From positions 1 through 64,000 of the forward strand of contig DATHVI010000131.1 of the NCBI GenBank assembly GCA_035461385.1: 64,000 nt of DNA, in the 5' to 3' direction. The stretch is from DATHVI01 sp035461385. GTDB lineage: Bacteria > Actinomycetota > Thermoleophilia > Solirubrobacterales > 70-9. Made by a program: the position numbers and the translations under genes. Below, one piece after another: positions 18,142-27,243 of the stretch (the stretch's first letter is position 1; each line of letters begins with the position of its first letter). The notes beneath the pieces were generated by a model that worked only from the letters and a program-made list of their open reading frames with translations, had not been told where the DNA came from and ran no database searches.

Positions 18142-18521
18142 CGGCCTCGCGCGCCGGCTGCCGCGACCGCCTCGCGCCGGTTCGCGATCCGCCGCCTGTA
18201 GGCGCGGTTCTTGATCCGGTTGCCGCAGGTCTCCATCTTGCACCAGGTCCCGCCCTGGTTGCGCGAGCTGTCCCAGAACGACCACCGGCACTCGTCGCTG
18301 GCGCAGACCTTGAGCCGGGCCCAGTTTCCCTCCAGTTGCGCCTCGAAGACGATCCCGACCATCTGCGCGATCAACTCGTCGACGCTGGTGACGGGCGCGA
18401 GATCGAGGTGAGGCGGCCCATCGCACCGCGGTGGGGCCGCCCACCCGCGCCCCGGTGAGGCGGATATTGCATCGCTATGACACAAGATCCGCCTCACCCA
18501 GTTGATCGGCTGCCTATACAT
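18138..18521 (-). pseudogene. CGNR zinc-finger protein, N-terminally truncated
   Basis: The C-terminal part reads CASDECRWSFWDSSRNQGG, then TWCKMETCGNRIKNRAYRRR, a complete CGNR zinc finger with four Cys and the basic helix that binds nucleic acid in this actinobacterial family. Family members are usually near 190 residues with an N-terminal ABATE domain. Here only about 55 residues before the finger (from LDLAPVTSVDELIAQMVGIV) look like protein. The first 40 codons run through what appears to be the promoter of the divergent ArsR gene and a long inverted repeat. Either a short functional protein or a truncated gene is possible; truncation seems more likely. Confidence 0.55.
18454..18498. repeat. 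Perfect 12-bp inverted repeat with a 21-base AT-rich spacer
   Basis: GGTGAGGCGGAT (18454-18465) is repeated inverted as ATCCGCCTCACC (18487-18498). The spacer is much richer in A and T than the surroundings. It lies 50 bases upstream of the ArsR start. It could be an operator for a dimeric regulator, a cruciform, or the scar of an insertion that truncated the CGNR gene. Confidence 0.6.
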
Positions 18522-18547
18522 CTATACAGTTGTGTTATTGTGTTGCC
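18502..18547 (+). promoter_or_regulatory. AT-rich promoter/operator of the ArsR-MMPL operon
   Basis: This short stretch holds a TTGATC-like -35 (18502-18507), two TATACA hexamers (18515-18520 and 18523-18528) inside the direct repeat CTATACAT/CTATACAG, and a TTATTG just before the ATG at 18548. The transcript is probably leaderless or nearly so. ArsR proteins normally bind such sites over their own promoter; that they do so here is inference. Confidence 0.5.
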
Positions 18548-18928
18548 ATGGCAGCGCAAGCCGTCCCCCTCGAGATCCCGCACCCGGTCCCGGACGCTCT
18601 GGTCAACCTGATCGCGGCGCGGTTCCGGGTCCTCGCCGAGCCGGCGCGGATCCGGCTCCTCGATCGGCTCCGCGACGGCGAGGCGAACGTGAGCGAGCTC
18701 CAGCACGCCACCGGCCTCAGCCAGCAGAACGTCTCCAAGCACCTCTCGATCCTCCACGGCGCCGGGATCGTCGCCCGCCGGCGCGAGGGTAACTTCACGA
18801 TCTACGCGATCGCCGACCGGTCGGTGTTCGAGCTCTGCGAGCTCGCCTGCGGCGAGCTGCGCCGCCAGGCGAGCGAGCTCAGCGCGATCGTCGGCGCCGA
18901 AGGGGCGAGCAAGGTGAGGGGCGGATGA
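18548..18928 (+). CDS. ArsR/SmtB-family repressor with a CxxxC pair in the last helix
   Basis: The 126-residue protein carries a winged helix: ARFRVLAEPARIRLLDRL, then NVSELQHATGLSQQNVSKHL as the DNA-reading helix, and a wing around RRREGNFTIYAIAD. The final dimer helix contains ELCELACGEL. The same CxxxC position recurs in the second ArsR of this window (59057), which suggests thiol or metal sensing there. The classical SmtB metal site (Asp/His) is not apparent. The stop codon overlaps the ATG of the MMPL gene, so the regulator probably controls that exporter. ATG 18548 is preferred over the in-frame GTG at 18530, which lies within the promoter. Confidence 0.83.
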   Translation: MAAQAVPLEIPHPVPDALVNLIAARFRVLAEPARIRLLDRLRDGEANVSELQHATGLSQQNVSKHLSILHGAGIVARRREGNFTIYAIADRSVFELCELACGELRRQASELSAIVGAEGASKVRGG

Positions 18929-21030
18929 TCCCGGTCGGCCCGATCGGCCGGCTCGGGCGGTTCACCGCGACGCATTTCCGACTCGTCCTGCTGAGCTGGG
19001 TCGTGGTCGCGCTCGGGCTCGGCTTCCTCGCCCCAAGGGTCGAGCATGCGCTCTCCGGGGCCGGCTGGGAGGCGACCGGGTCCGAGTCGGTCGACGCGCG
19101 GGACCGGATCGACCGCGAGCTCGGGGGCTTCTCGTCGAGCGCGCTGATGGTCGTCGTCAGCTCGGAGCGGCTGACCGTCGACGACCCCGAGTTCGCCGCT
19201 GCGGTCGGCGAAGTCGAGGCGATCCTCGCCGCCGACGCCGACATCGCCTCCGTCGCGGCTCCCGCCGACGGAATCTCGATCTCGCCCGACCGGCGCACCG
19301 CCGTCGTCCAGGCGGCGGCCGGCGCCGACTCGAACCAGATGGTCCGGGTCGCGGGGGAGGTCGAGCCCGAGCTGGCCGCGCTCGGCGGGGGCGGCATCGA
19401 CGTCAACCTCACCGGTGCCTCGGGGATGTGGGCGGACTTCAACGAGGCGAACAAGTCGGCGATGCTGAGGTCGGAGCTGATCTCGTGGCCGGTGACGATG
19501 GCGATCCTCGTCATCGCCTTCGGCTCGCTGGTAGCCGCCGGCCTGCCGCTGATGCTGACGATCCTCGGTCTCGTCTCCGCGGCCGGAATGCTCTACCTGG
19601 GCACCCAGCTGATGGAGATCTCGATCTGGGCGATGAACTTCGCGCTGATGTTCGCGCTCGCGCTCGGGATCGACTACGCGCTGTTCATCGTCTACAGGTT
19701 TCGGGGCGCGTTCTTCGGCGGTCGCCTCGGACCGGTCGACGCGACCGCGGTCGCGATGGACACCGCCGGGAAGGCGGTCCTGTTCTCAGGCCTCACGGTG
19801 CTGATCTCGCTGTCGGCGGTGATGCTGGTCCCGAGCCCGGCGTTCCGGTCGATGGCCCTCGGGATCATGCTCGCGGTGGTGTTCGTGCTCGCCGCGACGC
19901 TGACCCTGCTCCCGGCGGTGCTCGCGAAGCTGGGCCCGAGGGTCGACAGGCTGGCGCTGCCCTGGGTCCACTCCGGCGAGCACCGCTCGCGCCGGTTCGG
20001 GCGCTGGGCGGAGCGCCTGTGGGCGCGGCCCGGCCGCTACGGCGTCGCCGCGCTGGCGACGCTGGTCGTGCTCGCGGTGCCGGTGCTCACCCTCGACACC
20101 GGGATGCCGTCGATCAAGGTGGTGCCCGAGGACGACCCGTCGCGACGCGGCTACGCCGCTGTCCAGCAGGCGTTCGGGCCCGGCGCGCCGGGCGCGCTCC
20201 ACGTCGTCGCCGACCAGGCCGACGTCGAGGCGACGACCGCAACCCTCGCGTCCGATCCCGGGATCGCCGCGGTCGTGCCGCCGCAGCAGGGCGCCGGCGC
20301 GAAGCTGATCCAGGCGATCCCCGTCGCCGACCCGTCCGACCCCGAGGTCGGCGTCACCGTCGACCGGCTTCGTGCCGCGCTCCCCCCCGCAGCGCTGGTC
20401 GGCGGCGCGGCGGCCGAGAACCACGACCTCGAGCAGGCGCTCGCCGATCGTACGCCGGTCGTGATCGGGGTCGTGCTCGCGCTCGGCTTCCTGCTCCTCC
20501 TCGTCGCCCTCCAGGCGCCGGTGGTCGCGGCGCTCGGCGTCGCCACGAACCTGCTCGCGGTCGGGGCCGCGTTCGGCGTCGGCAAGCTGATCTTCCAGGA
20601 CGGGAGCCTCGAGTCGCTACTCGGGTTCGAGTCGCAGGGCTTCGTCGACGCCTGGGCGCCGGTGTTCTTCTTCGCGATGATCTTCGCGATCGCGATGGAC
20701 TACACGGTCTTCCTGCTCAGCTCGGCGAAGGAGCACTGGGATCGCTCCCGCGACCCCGAGGAGGCGATGATCGGGGGGCTCGCGCACTCGGGCCGCGTGA
20801 TCCTCGCCGCCGCTGCGGTGATGGTCGCCGTCTTCTTCACCTTCGCGCTGTCGGGGCCGCTGCCTCCGAAGGAGATGGGGGTGATCCTCGGCGTCGCGGT
20901 GATGCTCGACGCGCTGCTGATCCGGCTCGTCCTCGTCCCCGTCCTGCTCCGCCTGACCGGCCGCTGGGCGTGGTGGCTGCCGGGGTGGATGGACCGAATG
21001 TTGCCGAAGGTCCGCTTCGGTCACGCCTGA
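18925..21030 (+). CDS. MMPL/RND-family membrane exporter
   Basis: The 701-residue protein starts in an ATGA overlap with the ArsR gene. It has the MMPL plan: one membrane helix, an external domain (about 45-190), a block of helices with ALMFALALGIDYALFIVYRF carrying the proton-relay Asp-Tyr pair, a second external domain, and a second block containing MIFAIAMDYTVFLLSSAKEHW. MMPL proteins use the proton gradient to move lipids or toxic compounds outwards. Pairing with an ArsR repressor suggests an inducible efflux pump rather than a housekeeping lipid exporter. The substrate cannot be deduced. Confidence 0.88.
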   Translation: MIPVGPIGRLGRFTATHFRLVLLSWVVVALGLGFLAPRVEHALSGAGWEATGSESVDARDRIDRELGGFSSSALMVVVSSERLTVDDPEFAAAVGEVEAILAADADIASVAAPADGISISPDRRTAVVQAAAGADSNQMVRVAGEVEPELAALGGGGIDVNLTGASGMWADFNEANKSAMLRSELISWPVTMAILVIAFGSLVAAGLPLMLTILGLVSAAGMLYLGTQLMEISIWAMNFALMFALALGIDYALFIVYRFRGAFFGGRLGPVDATAVAMDTAGKAVLFSGLTVLISLSAVMLVPSPAFRSMALGIMLAVVFVLAATLTLLPAVLAKLGPRVDRLALPWVHSGEHRSRRFGRWAERLWARPGRYGVAALATLVVLAVPVLTLDTGMPSIKVVPEDDPSRRGYAAVQQAFGPGAPGALHVVADQADVEATTATLASDPGIAAVVPPQQGAGAKLIQAIPVADPSDPEVGVTVDRLRAALPPAALVGGAAAENHDLEQALADRTPVVIGVVLALGFLLLLVALQAPVVAALGVATNLLAVGAAFGVGKLIFQDGSLESLLGFESQGFVDAWAPVFFFAMIFAIAMDYTVFLLSSAKEHWDRSRDPEEAMIGGLAHSGRVILAAAAVMVAVFFTFALSGPLPPKEMGVILGVAVMLDALLIRLVLVPVLLRLTGRWAWWLPGWMDRMLPKVRFGHA

Positions 21031-21036
21031 ACCCCG

Positions 21037-23718
21037 CTACGAGCTCGCGGCGCGCTCGCCGACCACGATCCCCTCGGCGGGGCGGCTTTCGACCTCGAAG
21101 CCGTGGCTCTCGAGCACGGCGATCATCCTCCGGTTCTCCGGCGTCGTCTCGGCGTAGACCGACTCGACGCCCCAATCCCGGGCGACGGCGAGGCAGTGCG
21201 CGGTGAGCGCGTCGGAGAGGCCTCGGCCCTGCCACGGATCGGCGACCAGGACCGCGTACTCCGCCCGCCGGTGGTCGGGGTCGGCGGCGAGGCGGCCGAC
21301 GCCGGCGAGCTTGCGCGCGTCTTCGTCACCGACCTCGGCGACGATCGCGAGCTCGCGGTCGTAGTCGATGAAGCAGTAGCGGGTCGCCATCTCGTGGGTG
21401 TGCTTGACGAGGGCGCGAAACCGCTGCCGGATCGAGTCGAGCGAGCAGGCGTCGAGCATCTCGTGCCAGCGGGGCTCGTCCTCGGGCTTGATCGGCCTCA
21501 GCGTCGCCGCGAGGCCGCCCTCGGTCACGACCTCGGTCGTGTACTGCTCCGGATAGGGGCGAATCGCGAGGTGGGAGAACGGGGCCGGACGCCGGCCGAC
21601 GCGCCCCTGGTCGACCACCGCCCGGGCGTCGAGCGCGATTGCGCCAGAGGAGCTCGCGAGCAGCGGGTTGATCTCGATCTCGCTCACCTCCGGGTAGTCC
21701 GCGACCAGGTACGAGAAGCGGATCATCGTCTCGAGCAGCGCGTCGAGGTCGACCGCGGGCCGCCCGCGGTAGCCGCCGAGCAGCGGCGAGATGCGAAGCG
21801 ACTCGACCATCCGCCGCGCCAGCCGCTCGTTGAGCGGCGGCAGCCCGAGCGCGAGGTCGGCCTGGAGCTCGGCGGTGATCCCGCCGGCGCCGAGGGCGAT
21901 CACCGCGCCGAAGGTCGGATCGCGGCGGGCGCCGAGCAGGAGCTCGTAGCCGGGGGCGTCGGCCATCGGCTGGACAGTGACGCCCTGAATCCGCGCGTCC
22001 GGCTGGCGTTCGGCGACGGTGGCGAGGATCCGCTCGTAGGTGGCGCCGACCTCCTCCGGCGTCGAGATGCCCGCGACCACCCCGCCGACATCGGTCTTGT
22101 GGGTGATCTCGGGCGAGCGGACCTTGAGCACGACCGGGTAGCCGATCTCCGCCGCGACCGCGACCGCGTCGGCGGCTGAGGCGGCGGCGACCGGCTTCGT
22201 CGTCGCGATCCCGTACGCGTCGAGCAACGTCTTCGATGCGGTCTCCGAGAGCACCTCGTCGGCCTCCGACAGCACCGGCTCGAGCAGCTCCTTGACCCGG
22301 GAACGGTCGAGGTCGAAGCTGACCGGGATCGCGCGCGGGGTCTCATACAGGGTCGCGAGGTTCCGCGAGTACGAGACCAGGTGCATGAACGCGTCGACCG
22401 CCTGCTCGGGGTACTCGTAGGTCGCTGCGCCGGCGGTCGCGAGGATGTTCATGCCCTCGGCCACGGTGGGGCCGCCCATCCAGGCGGCGAGCAGCGGCTT
22501 CGACGACTTGGCGCCCGCATCGGCGACGGCTCGCGCGGCGCGGGTCGGGTCGGTCATCGCCTGCGGCGTGAGGATCACCAGCACGGCATCGACCTCCGGG
22601 TCGTCGAGCACCGTCTCGACCGCGGCGCGGTAGCGATCCGGATCGGCGTCGCCGAGGACGTCGACCGGGTTCGCGGTCGCCGCGGAGGGCGGAAGCAGCT
22701 CGCCGAGCGCAGAGCGGCTCTCGTCGGAGAGCGCGGCGAGGGCGCCGCCGCGCGAGAGCAGGGCGTCCGCGGCCATCACCCCGGGCCCGCCGGCGTTGGT
22801 GACGATCCCGAGGCGGGCGCCCGACGGGGCGTGGTGGCGGGCGAGCAGCTCGGCGGTCGCGAAGACGTCGGCGATCCGCCCGACCCGGACGACGCCCGCC
22901 CGCTCGAACGCGGCGTCGTAGACGGCGTCCTCGCCGGCGATCGCGCCGGTGTGCGAGACGGCGGCCTGCGCCGACGCCGGGAACCGGCCGCCCTTGTAGG
23001 CGACGATCGGCTTGCGCAGCGCGAACGCCCGTGCAGCCGACATGAACTTGCGCGCATCGGTGACGCTCTCGACGTAGAGGACGAGCGACCGGGTGCGCTC
23101 GTCCTGGCCGATGTAGTCGACGAGGTCGCCGAGGTCGACGTCGAGCATGTTCCCGAGCGAGATCACGTGCGAGAACCCGATCCCCTCCGCCGCCGCCCAG
23201 TCGATCACCGACGTCGCAAGCGCGCCGGACTGGGTGACGAACGCGACCTGGCCGTCCGGCGGGGTGACGGGCGAGAAGCTCGCGTTGAGGCCGATCCTCG
23301 GGACGATCAGGCCGAGACAGTTCGGACCCATCACCCGGATCCCGAACCGGGCCGCCTCGGCGGCGACCTCGCGCTCGAGCGCGGCTCCCCCCTCGCCGGC
23401 TTCCCGGAATCCCGCCGAGAGGATCGCGACCGCCGGCACCCCAGCCTCACCGCACTCGCGGACGACGCCGGAGACCGTCGCCGCCGGCGTGCAGATCACC
23501 GCGAGGTCGGCGACCGCGGGCGTCTCGGTGACGCTCGGGTAGGCCTGAACGCCGCCGACCGCCTCGCGCTTCGGGTTGACGGGATAGACCACGCCCTCGA
23601 AGCCGCTGTCGACGAGGTTGCGGAGCACCACCTGCCCGACGCTCGTCCGCTCCCCTCCCGCGCCGACGACCGCGACGCGTCGGGGAGCGAACAGCTTGTC
23701 GAGGTTGCGGACGCTCAC
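21037..23718 (-). CDS. ADP-forming acyl-CoA synthetase fused to a C-terminal GNAT acetyltransferase
   Basis: The 893-residue protein begins with a CoA-binding Rossmann domain (RRVAVVGAGGERTSVGQVVL), followed by a succinyl-CoA-ligase-like region with the phospho-His segment AAVSHTGAIAGEDAVYD, an ATP-grasp domain (GYPVVLKVRSPEITHKTDVG) and a GNAT domain over the last 200 residues (YAVLVADPWQGRGLSDALTA). This is the layout of Pat/PatZ-type protein acetyltransferases. In those the synthetase half is often inactive; here the His-containing loop is kept, so real acyl-CoA/ADP chemistry is possible. It would either acetylate metabolic enzymes or make ATP from acyl-CoA. It is convergent with the MMPL gene. 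Confidence 0.85.
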   Translation of the reverse strand: MSVRNLDKLFAPRRVAVVGAGGERTSVGQVVLRNLVDSGFEGVVYPVNPKREAVGGVQAYPSVTETPAVADLAVICTPAATVSGVVRECGEAGVPAVAILSAGFREAGEGGAALEREVAAEAARFGIRVMGPNCLGLIVPRIGLNASFSPVTPPDGQVAFVTQSGALATSVIDWAAAEGIGFSHVISLGNMLDVDLGDLVDYIGQDERTRSLVLYVESVTDARKFMSAARAFALRKPIVAYKGGRFPASAQAAVSHTGAIAGEDAVYDAAFERAGVVRVGRIADVFATAELLARHHAPSGARLGIVTNAGGPGVMAADALLSRGGALAALSDESRSALGELLPPSAATANPVDVLGDADPDRYRAAVETVLDDPEVDAVLVILTPQAMTDPTRAARAVADAGAKSSKPLLAAWMGGPTVAEGMNILATAGAATYEYPEQAVDAFMHLVSYSRNLATLYETPRAIPVSFDLDRSRVKELLEPVLSEADEVLSETASKTLLDAYGIATTKPVAAASAADAVAVAAEIGYPVVLKVRSPEITHKTDVGGVVAGISTPEEVGATYERILATVAERQPDARIQGVTVQPMADAPGYELLLGARRDPTFGAVIALGAGGITAELQADLALGLPPLNERLARRMVESLRISPLLGGYRGRPAVDLDALLETMIRFSYLVADYPEVSEIEINPLLASSSGAIALDARAVVDQGRVGRRPAPFSHLAIRPYPEQYTTEVVTEGGLAATLRPIKPEDEPRWHEMLDACSLDSIRQRFRALVKHTHEMATRYCFIDYDRELAIVAEVGDEDARKLAGVGRLAADPDHRRAEYAVLVADPWQGRGLSDALTAHCLAVARDWGVESVYAETTPENRRMIAVLESHGFEVESRPAEGIVVGERAASS

Positions 23719-23790
23719 CTCGATCCGAGGCTAGCGGCGATCGCCGCACGCCGCGCGTCGAGCCGCCTGTCCGGGCGGGAGAATCCGACC

Positions 23791-24765
23791 GTGGCGCCCA
23801 CTCCCGGATCCGCAGCCGCCGAGGTCGCGGCCGCCCACGCGACGATCCGAATCCCGACCGCGGCCCCCGGCGACCGGGCCGGCGACGTCCGCACCGCCCT
23901 CGCGGGGTGCCGATTCGAGTCGGCGGCGGCGGTAGCCGTGCTCGAGGGCGACGTCCTGATCGGCCTGGTCGCGCTCGAGGGCCTGCTCGCCGCGCCCGCG
24001 CAGAGTGCAGTCGGGGATCTCTGCGACCCGGAGCCGCCGATCGCCGGTCCCGCGACCGCCGAGGAGCACGTCGCCCGCGCGATGGCTCATCGCGGCGGCG
24101 AGAGCGTCGCGGTCGTCGACGATCGGGGCCGGTTCCGCGGCCTCGTCTCCGCCCGGGAGATGCTCCCGGTCGTGGCAGCCGAGCACGACGAGGACCTCGC
24201 CCGGCTCGGCGGCTATCTCGCCGGGGCGCGGCGGGCGCGCGGCGCGGCCGAGGAGTCCGTCGCCAGGCGGCTGTGGCACCGGGTGCCATGGCTCTTGCTG
24301 GGGCTCGTCGGGGCGATGGGGACGGCGTTGATCATCGGCGGCTTCGAGCACCAGCTCGACTCGAACCTGCTGCTCGCCTTCTTCATCCCCGCCGTCGTCT
24401 ACATGGCCGACGCCGTCGGCACCCAGACCGAGACGGTCCTGATCCGGGCGCTATCGGTCGGCGTCTCGGTGCGGACGATGCTCGCCCGTGAGCTGATCAC
24501 CGGGGTGCTGATGGGCGCGGTGGTGGGAGCCGCGTTCGCCGCTTTCGCGCTGGCCGGCTGGGGCGAGCCCCGGGTCGCGGTCGCGGTCGGGATCGCGCTG
24601 CTGGCAAGCTGCTCGCTGGCGACTTTCGTCGCGATGCTTCTGCCGGCGCTCCTGCAGCGGCTGGGCCGGGATCCGGCATTCGGATCCGGGCCGCTGGCGA
24701 CCGTGGTCCAAGACCTGCTTTCGATCGTCGTCTACTTCGCCCTCGCCGCCGCGATCGTCGGCTGA
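23791..24765 (+). CDS. MgtE-like divalent cation transporter with CBS domains
   Basis: The frame has no ATG; GTG 23791 is the best start after GGGCGGGAGAATCC and gives 324 residues. The first half contains a compact CBS-pair-like region (ESAAAVAVLEGDVLIGLVAL and ESVAVVDDRGRFRGLVSAR). The second half has five membrane helices with the MgtE-type pattern DAVGTQTETVLIRAL and a final QDLLSIVVYFALAAAIVG. MgtE proteins are gated magnesium channels, often about 450 residues. The N-terminal superhelical domain is missing here, so the gating may differ. The gene is divergent from the synthetase-GNAT gene and convergent with the metalloprotease gene. Confidence 0.75.
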   Translation: MAPTPGSAAAEVAAAHATIRIPTAAPGDRAGDVRTALAGCRFESAAAVAVLEGDVLIGLVALEGLLAAPAQSAVGDLCDPEPPIAGPATAEEHVARAMAHRGGESVAVVDDRGRFRGLVSAREMLPVVAAEHDEDLARLGGYLAGARRARGAAEESVARRLWHRVPWLLLGLVGAMGTALIIGGFEHQLDSNLLLAFFIPAVVYMADAVGTQTETVLIRALSVGVSVRTMLARELITGVLMGAVVGAAFAAFALAGWGEPRVAVAVGIALLASCSLATFVAMLLPALLQRLGRDPAFGSGPLATVVQDLLSIVVYFALAAAIVG

Positions 24766-24783
24766 GCCGGTGCGCGAGGCAGC

Positions 24784-26298
24784 TCAGCGATCCGCCAGGC
24801 GGAGCCCGACCCGCTGACCGTCGCGCCGGTAGGCCCAGTCCCCGCCAAGCTTCCCGCGGGCGCGGGGATCGGCGTTGACGACGACCGCGGTGATCCGGTT
24901 GAAGCGGCCCGGGCGCCGCAGCGACACCGAGGCGACGCCGCCCCGGCGCTGGAAACGGACCCTGCGAACGACCCGCCCGCGGACGGGGCCGCCGCGGCGC
25001 GCGACCAGGGCGACGCCGAAGCGAAGGCCGGTTGGGGCGGTCGCCCGGAGGCGGATCGGACCGCCGCCGCCAGCCCGGACGCCGAGCAGGCGGTACCCGG
25101 TGTGGTGGAGTCGGAACCCGCGCCCTTGAGCGCGGCCGATCCGGCCCGACCGGCGGACGTCGGGGTACCTTGCGGCGTCGGGCAGGGGCCCGGCGCGCCA
25201 CTCGGCGCTCGCGGCTGCGAAGCGGACGAACTCGGCAGGGAACGACCGACCGCCCGTGCGGGAGATCGAGCGCCGGTAGGCGGCGACCGCGAAGTCGCGC
25301 GGGGAGGTGAGCGCCGAGGACGCCCATGCCTCGCGGACCACGTGCGGGCCGTAGTGGTGGTCGAGCCAGTGGTTCCAGACCCCGGCGCCGTACGGCTTCA
25401 GCCCGCCGGCTCCGAACGCCGCGGTGATCGGCACCCCCGGGTTCCGGGCGAAGGCGGGCAGGAAGCGGAGCCAGTCGTCGAGCTCGGGGTAGGTGCGCTC
25501 CTCGGCCCACGTCGCCGTGGCCTCGAACAGCCATCCGTCCTGCCAGGCGCTGTAGGCAACCTGGAGCAGGTGGTTGAACTCGTGGGCGATAGTCACCCTT
25601 GCGGCATCGAGCGGCTCTGCGAAGCCGGGGAACTGGGCCGGGGAGTAGTTGTTGTCGACGATCAGGTACCCGGCGCGCCGCCGCTTCGAGCTCTGCCCGG
25701 GATCGGTCGCCATGTAGCCGAAGATCCCGTCGGAGCCGAGGTCGGCGAGGTAGATGTCGGCGCGGGCGGGGTCGCCGCATTCGGGGCGAAGGTTCGGCCT
25801 CGGCCCGCTCCAGTCGAGCTCGTCGACCTGAACCTGGCGCGAGTGCTCGGCGACCGTCGCGATCTCCTCGACGTAGTCGGGGACGCCATTGTCGTCCGAG
25901 TCCGTCGGGTCGGGCCGGTCGGGGGTCGACGAGACCCACGTGACGCAGAAGGCGCCGCCCGGGGCGGGCCAGGAGTGGGTGTGCCCGGGCGGCGCGGTGT
26001 AGCCGCCCGGTGCTCCCCCGGTCGGGCGCGCGAGCAGCGCCCGCGCCCGCCGCAGATCGGCGCCCTCGAGCGCGGGAAGCGCGTCGGCGAGCTCGATCAG
26101 CGCCAGCGTCGGATCATCGCCGGCCGTCTCGTCCCCGGGGGCGAGCGCGTCACTCGCCGCGGCGAGCGCCTCCTCCGCCTCGGCGGCGCTGGGCGGCGGG
26201 TCGGCGATCGCGCTCGCCGGTGTCGCCACGACGACCGCGAGCGCTGCGAGGGTGGCGATCACGAGCCACCGGCACGAGGGCCTGATCGCCGCCGGCAT
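24784..26298 (-). CDS. Secreted zinc metalloprotease-like protein (MXAN_6640-like)
   Basis: The product of 504 residues starts at ATG 26298, five bases after the USP stop codon. It has a signal peptide (WLVIATLAALAVVVATPASA) and no other membrane helix. The zinc motif HEFNH occurs in VTIAHEFNHLLQVAY, and a downstream Glu-rich LFEATATWAEERTY could give the third ligand, as in gluzincins. A DSDDNGVPDYVEE segment resembles a calcium-binding loop. The C-terminal third is Arg- and Gly-rich beta structure. The family name MXAN_6640 is from memory. An extracellular protease in a USP-CBS operon is unexpected; I cannot propose a substrate. Confidence 0.65.
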   Translation of the reverse strand: MPAAIRPSCRWLVIATLAALAVVVATPASAIADPPPSAAEAEEALAAASDALAPGDETAGDDPTLALIELADALPALEGADLRRARALLARPTGGAPGGYTAPPGHTHSWPAPGGAFCVTWVSSTPDRPDPTDSDDNGVPDYVEEIATVAEHSRQVQVDELDWSGPRPNLRPECGDPARADIYLADLGSDGIFGYMATDPGQSSKRRRAGYLIVDNNYSPAQFPGFAEPLDAARVTIAHEFNHLLQVAYSAWQDGWLFEATATWAEERTYPELDDWLRFLPAFARNPGVPITAAFGAGGLKPYGAGVWNHWLDHHYGPHVVREAWASSALTSPRDFAVAAYRRSISRTGGRSFPAEFVRFAAASAEWRAGPLPDAARYPDVRRSGRIGRAQGRGFRLHHTGYRLLGVRAGGGGPIRLRATAPTGLRFGVALVARRGGPVRGRVVRRVRFQRRGGVASVSLRRPGRFNRITAVVVNADPRARGKLGGDWAYRRDGQRVGLRLADR

Positions 26299-26303
26299 CC
26301 CGG

Positions 26304-27227
26304 CTACCCCCGCGGTCGGTCTCCGGTCGCGGCCGCGGTCAGCTCGCCGACCCCGAGCGGGTCCTCGCCGGCGCCGCGCGGAACGATCAGGACCGGGCAA
26401 TGCGCACCGGCGACCAGTCGCCGAGAGACGCTGCCGACGAGGACGCTGCGGACCGGCCCGTAGCTGCGCGACCCGAGCACCAGCAGGTCGAACTCGGCCG
26501 CGGCCTCGCCGACCACCGTCGCGGCATCGCCGGTCAGCAGGCGTGCCTCGGCGACCACGTCGCCGGGGACGCGGCCGATCGCCGCGTCGAGGTCCCGCTT
26601 CATCTCCTCCTCGCGGACGTCCCAGTACTTCGTGTCGACCAGCGGATAAGGCGACGGGTACTCGTAGCGGACCGGCTCCACCGCCGCGAGGATCCCCAGC
26701 TCTGCATCGAGGAGCCTCGCGACGCCGATCGCCGTCTCCAGCGCCGCCCATGACTCCGGCGCGCCGCTGAGCGCGGCGGCGAGCCGCTCGATGCCGGCCC
26801 GCTCGCGCCGCGAATAGCCTTCAGGCGCGACCGCGATCGGGCTCGGAGAGCCCGAGAGCAACGCCGAGCCGACGCTGCCGAGCAGCGTCCTTGCGAGCTT
26901 GCCGCGGTGGGCCGAGCCGATCACGACCGCCACCGGCTTCACGCCCTCGGCGAGCTCGTGGATCGTCCGCGCCGGCGATCCGTCGACCGCTGCACGGGTC
27001 TCGATCTCGATCCCCTCCATTCGCTCGCGCGCGGCGGCGAGGACCGGTTCCGACGCCGAGTCGAGCGCCGGCCCGAGCTTCGACGACCCCAGCAGATGCT
27101 GGAGGTGCGGGACGACGGTCACCACCAGGGGCTGGGCGTCGAGCTCGGAGGCGAGCATCCGGCCGAGCTCGAGCGCGTCGTCGCCGTTTGCCGAGCCGTC
27201 GTATCCGATGATCAGCTGCCGTTCCAC
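26304..27227 (-). CDS. Tandem-domain universal stress protein
   Basis: GTG 27227 is chosen because GGAGG lies seven bases upstream and the protein then begins directly with the first Usp strand, ERQLIIGYDGSANGDDALELG. The two domains both hold the ATP-binding glycine pattern (GSAHRGKLARTLLGSVGSAL and GSRSYGPVRSVLVGSVSRRL). It is the close paralogue of the USP at 14335-15255. It is the third gene of a leftward operon CBS-USP-USP-protease whose promoter region (28606-28783) has two motif copies. The role is ATP-linked stress signalling or storage, by family only. Confidence 0.9.
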   Translation of the reverse strand: MERQLIIGYDGSANGDDALELGRMLASELDAQPLVVTVVPHLQHLLGSSKLGPALDSASEPVLAAARERMEGIEIETRAAVDGSPARTIHELAEGVKPVAVVIGSAHRGKLARTLLGSVGSALLSGSPSPIAVAPEGYSRRERAGIERLAAALSGAPESWAALETAIGVARLLDAELGILAAVEPVRYEYPSPYPLVDTKYWDVREEEMKRDLDAAIGRVPGDVVAEARLLTGDAATVVGEAAAEFDLLVLGSRSYGPVRSVLVGSVSRRLVAGAHCPVLIVPRGAGEDPLGVGELTAAATGDRPRG

Positions 27228-27243
27228 GGTCGGGCCTCCGATC

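Noticed and set aside
22381..23790. The 470-codon upstream part of the plus-strand frame that ends with the MgtE-like protein
   Set aside because: It lies antisense to the synthetase-GNAT gene and has no domains. Only the part from GTG 23791 is plausible protein.
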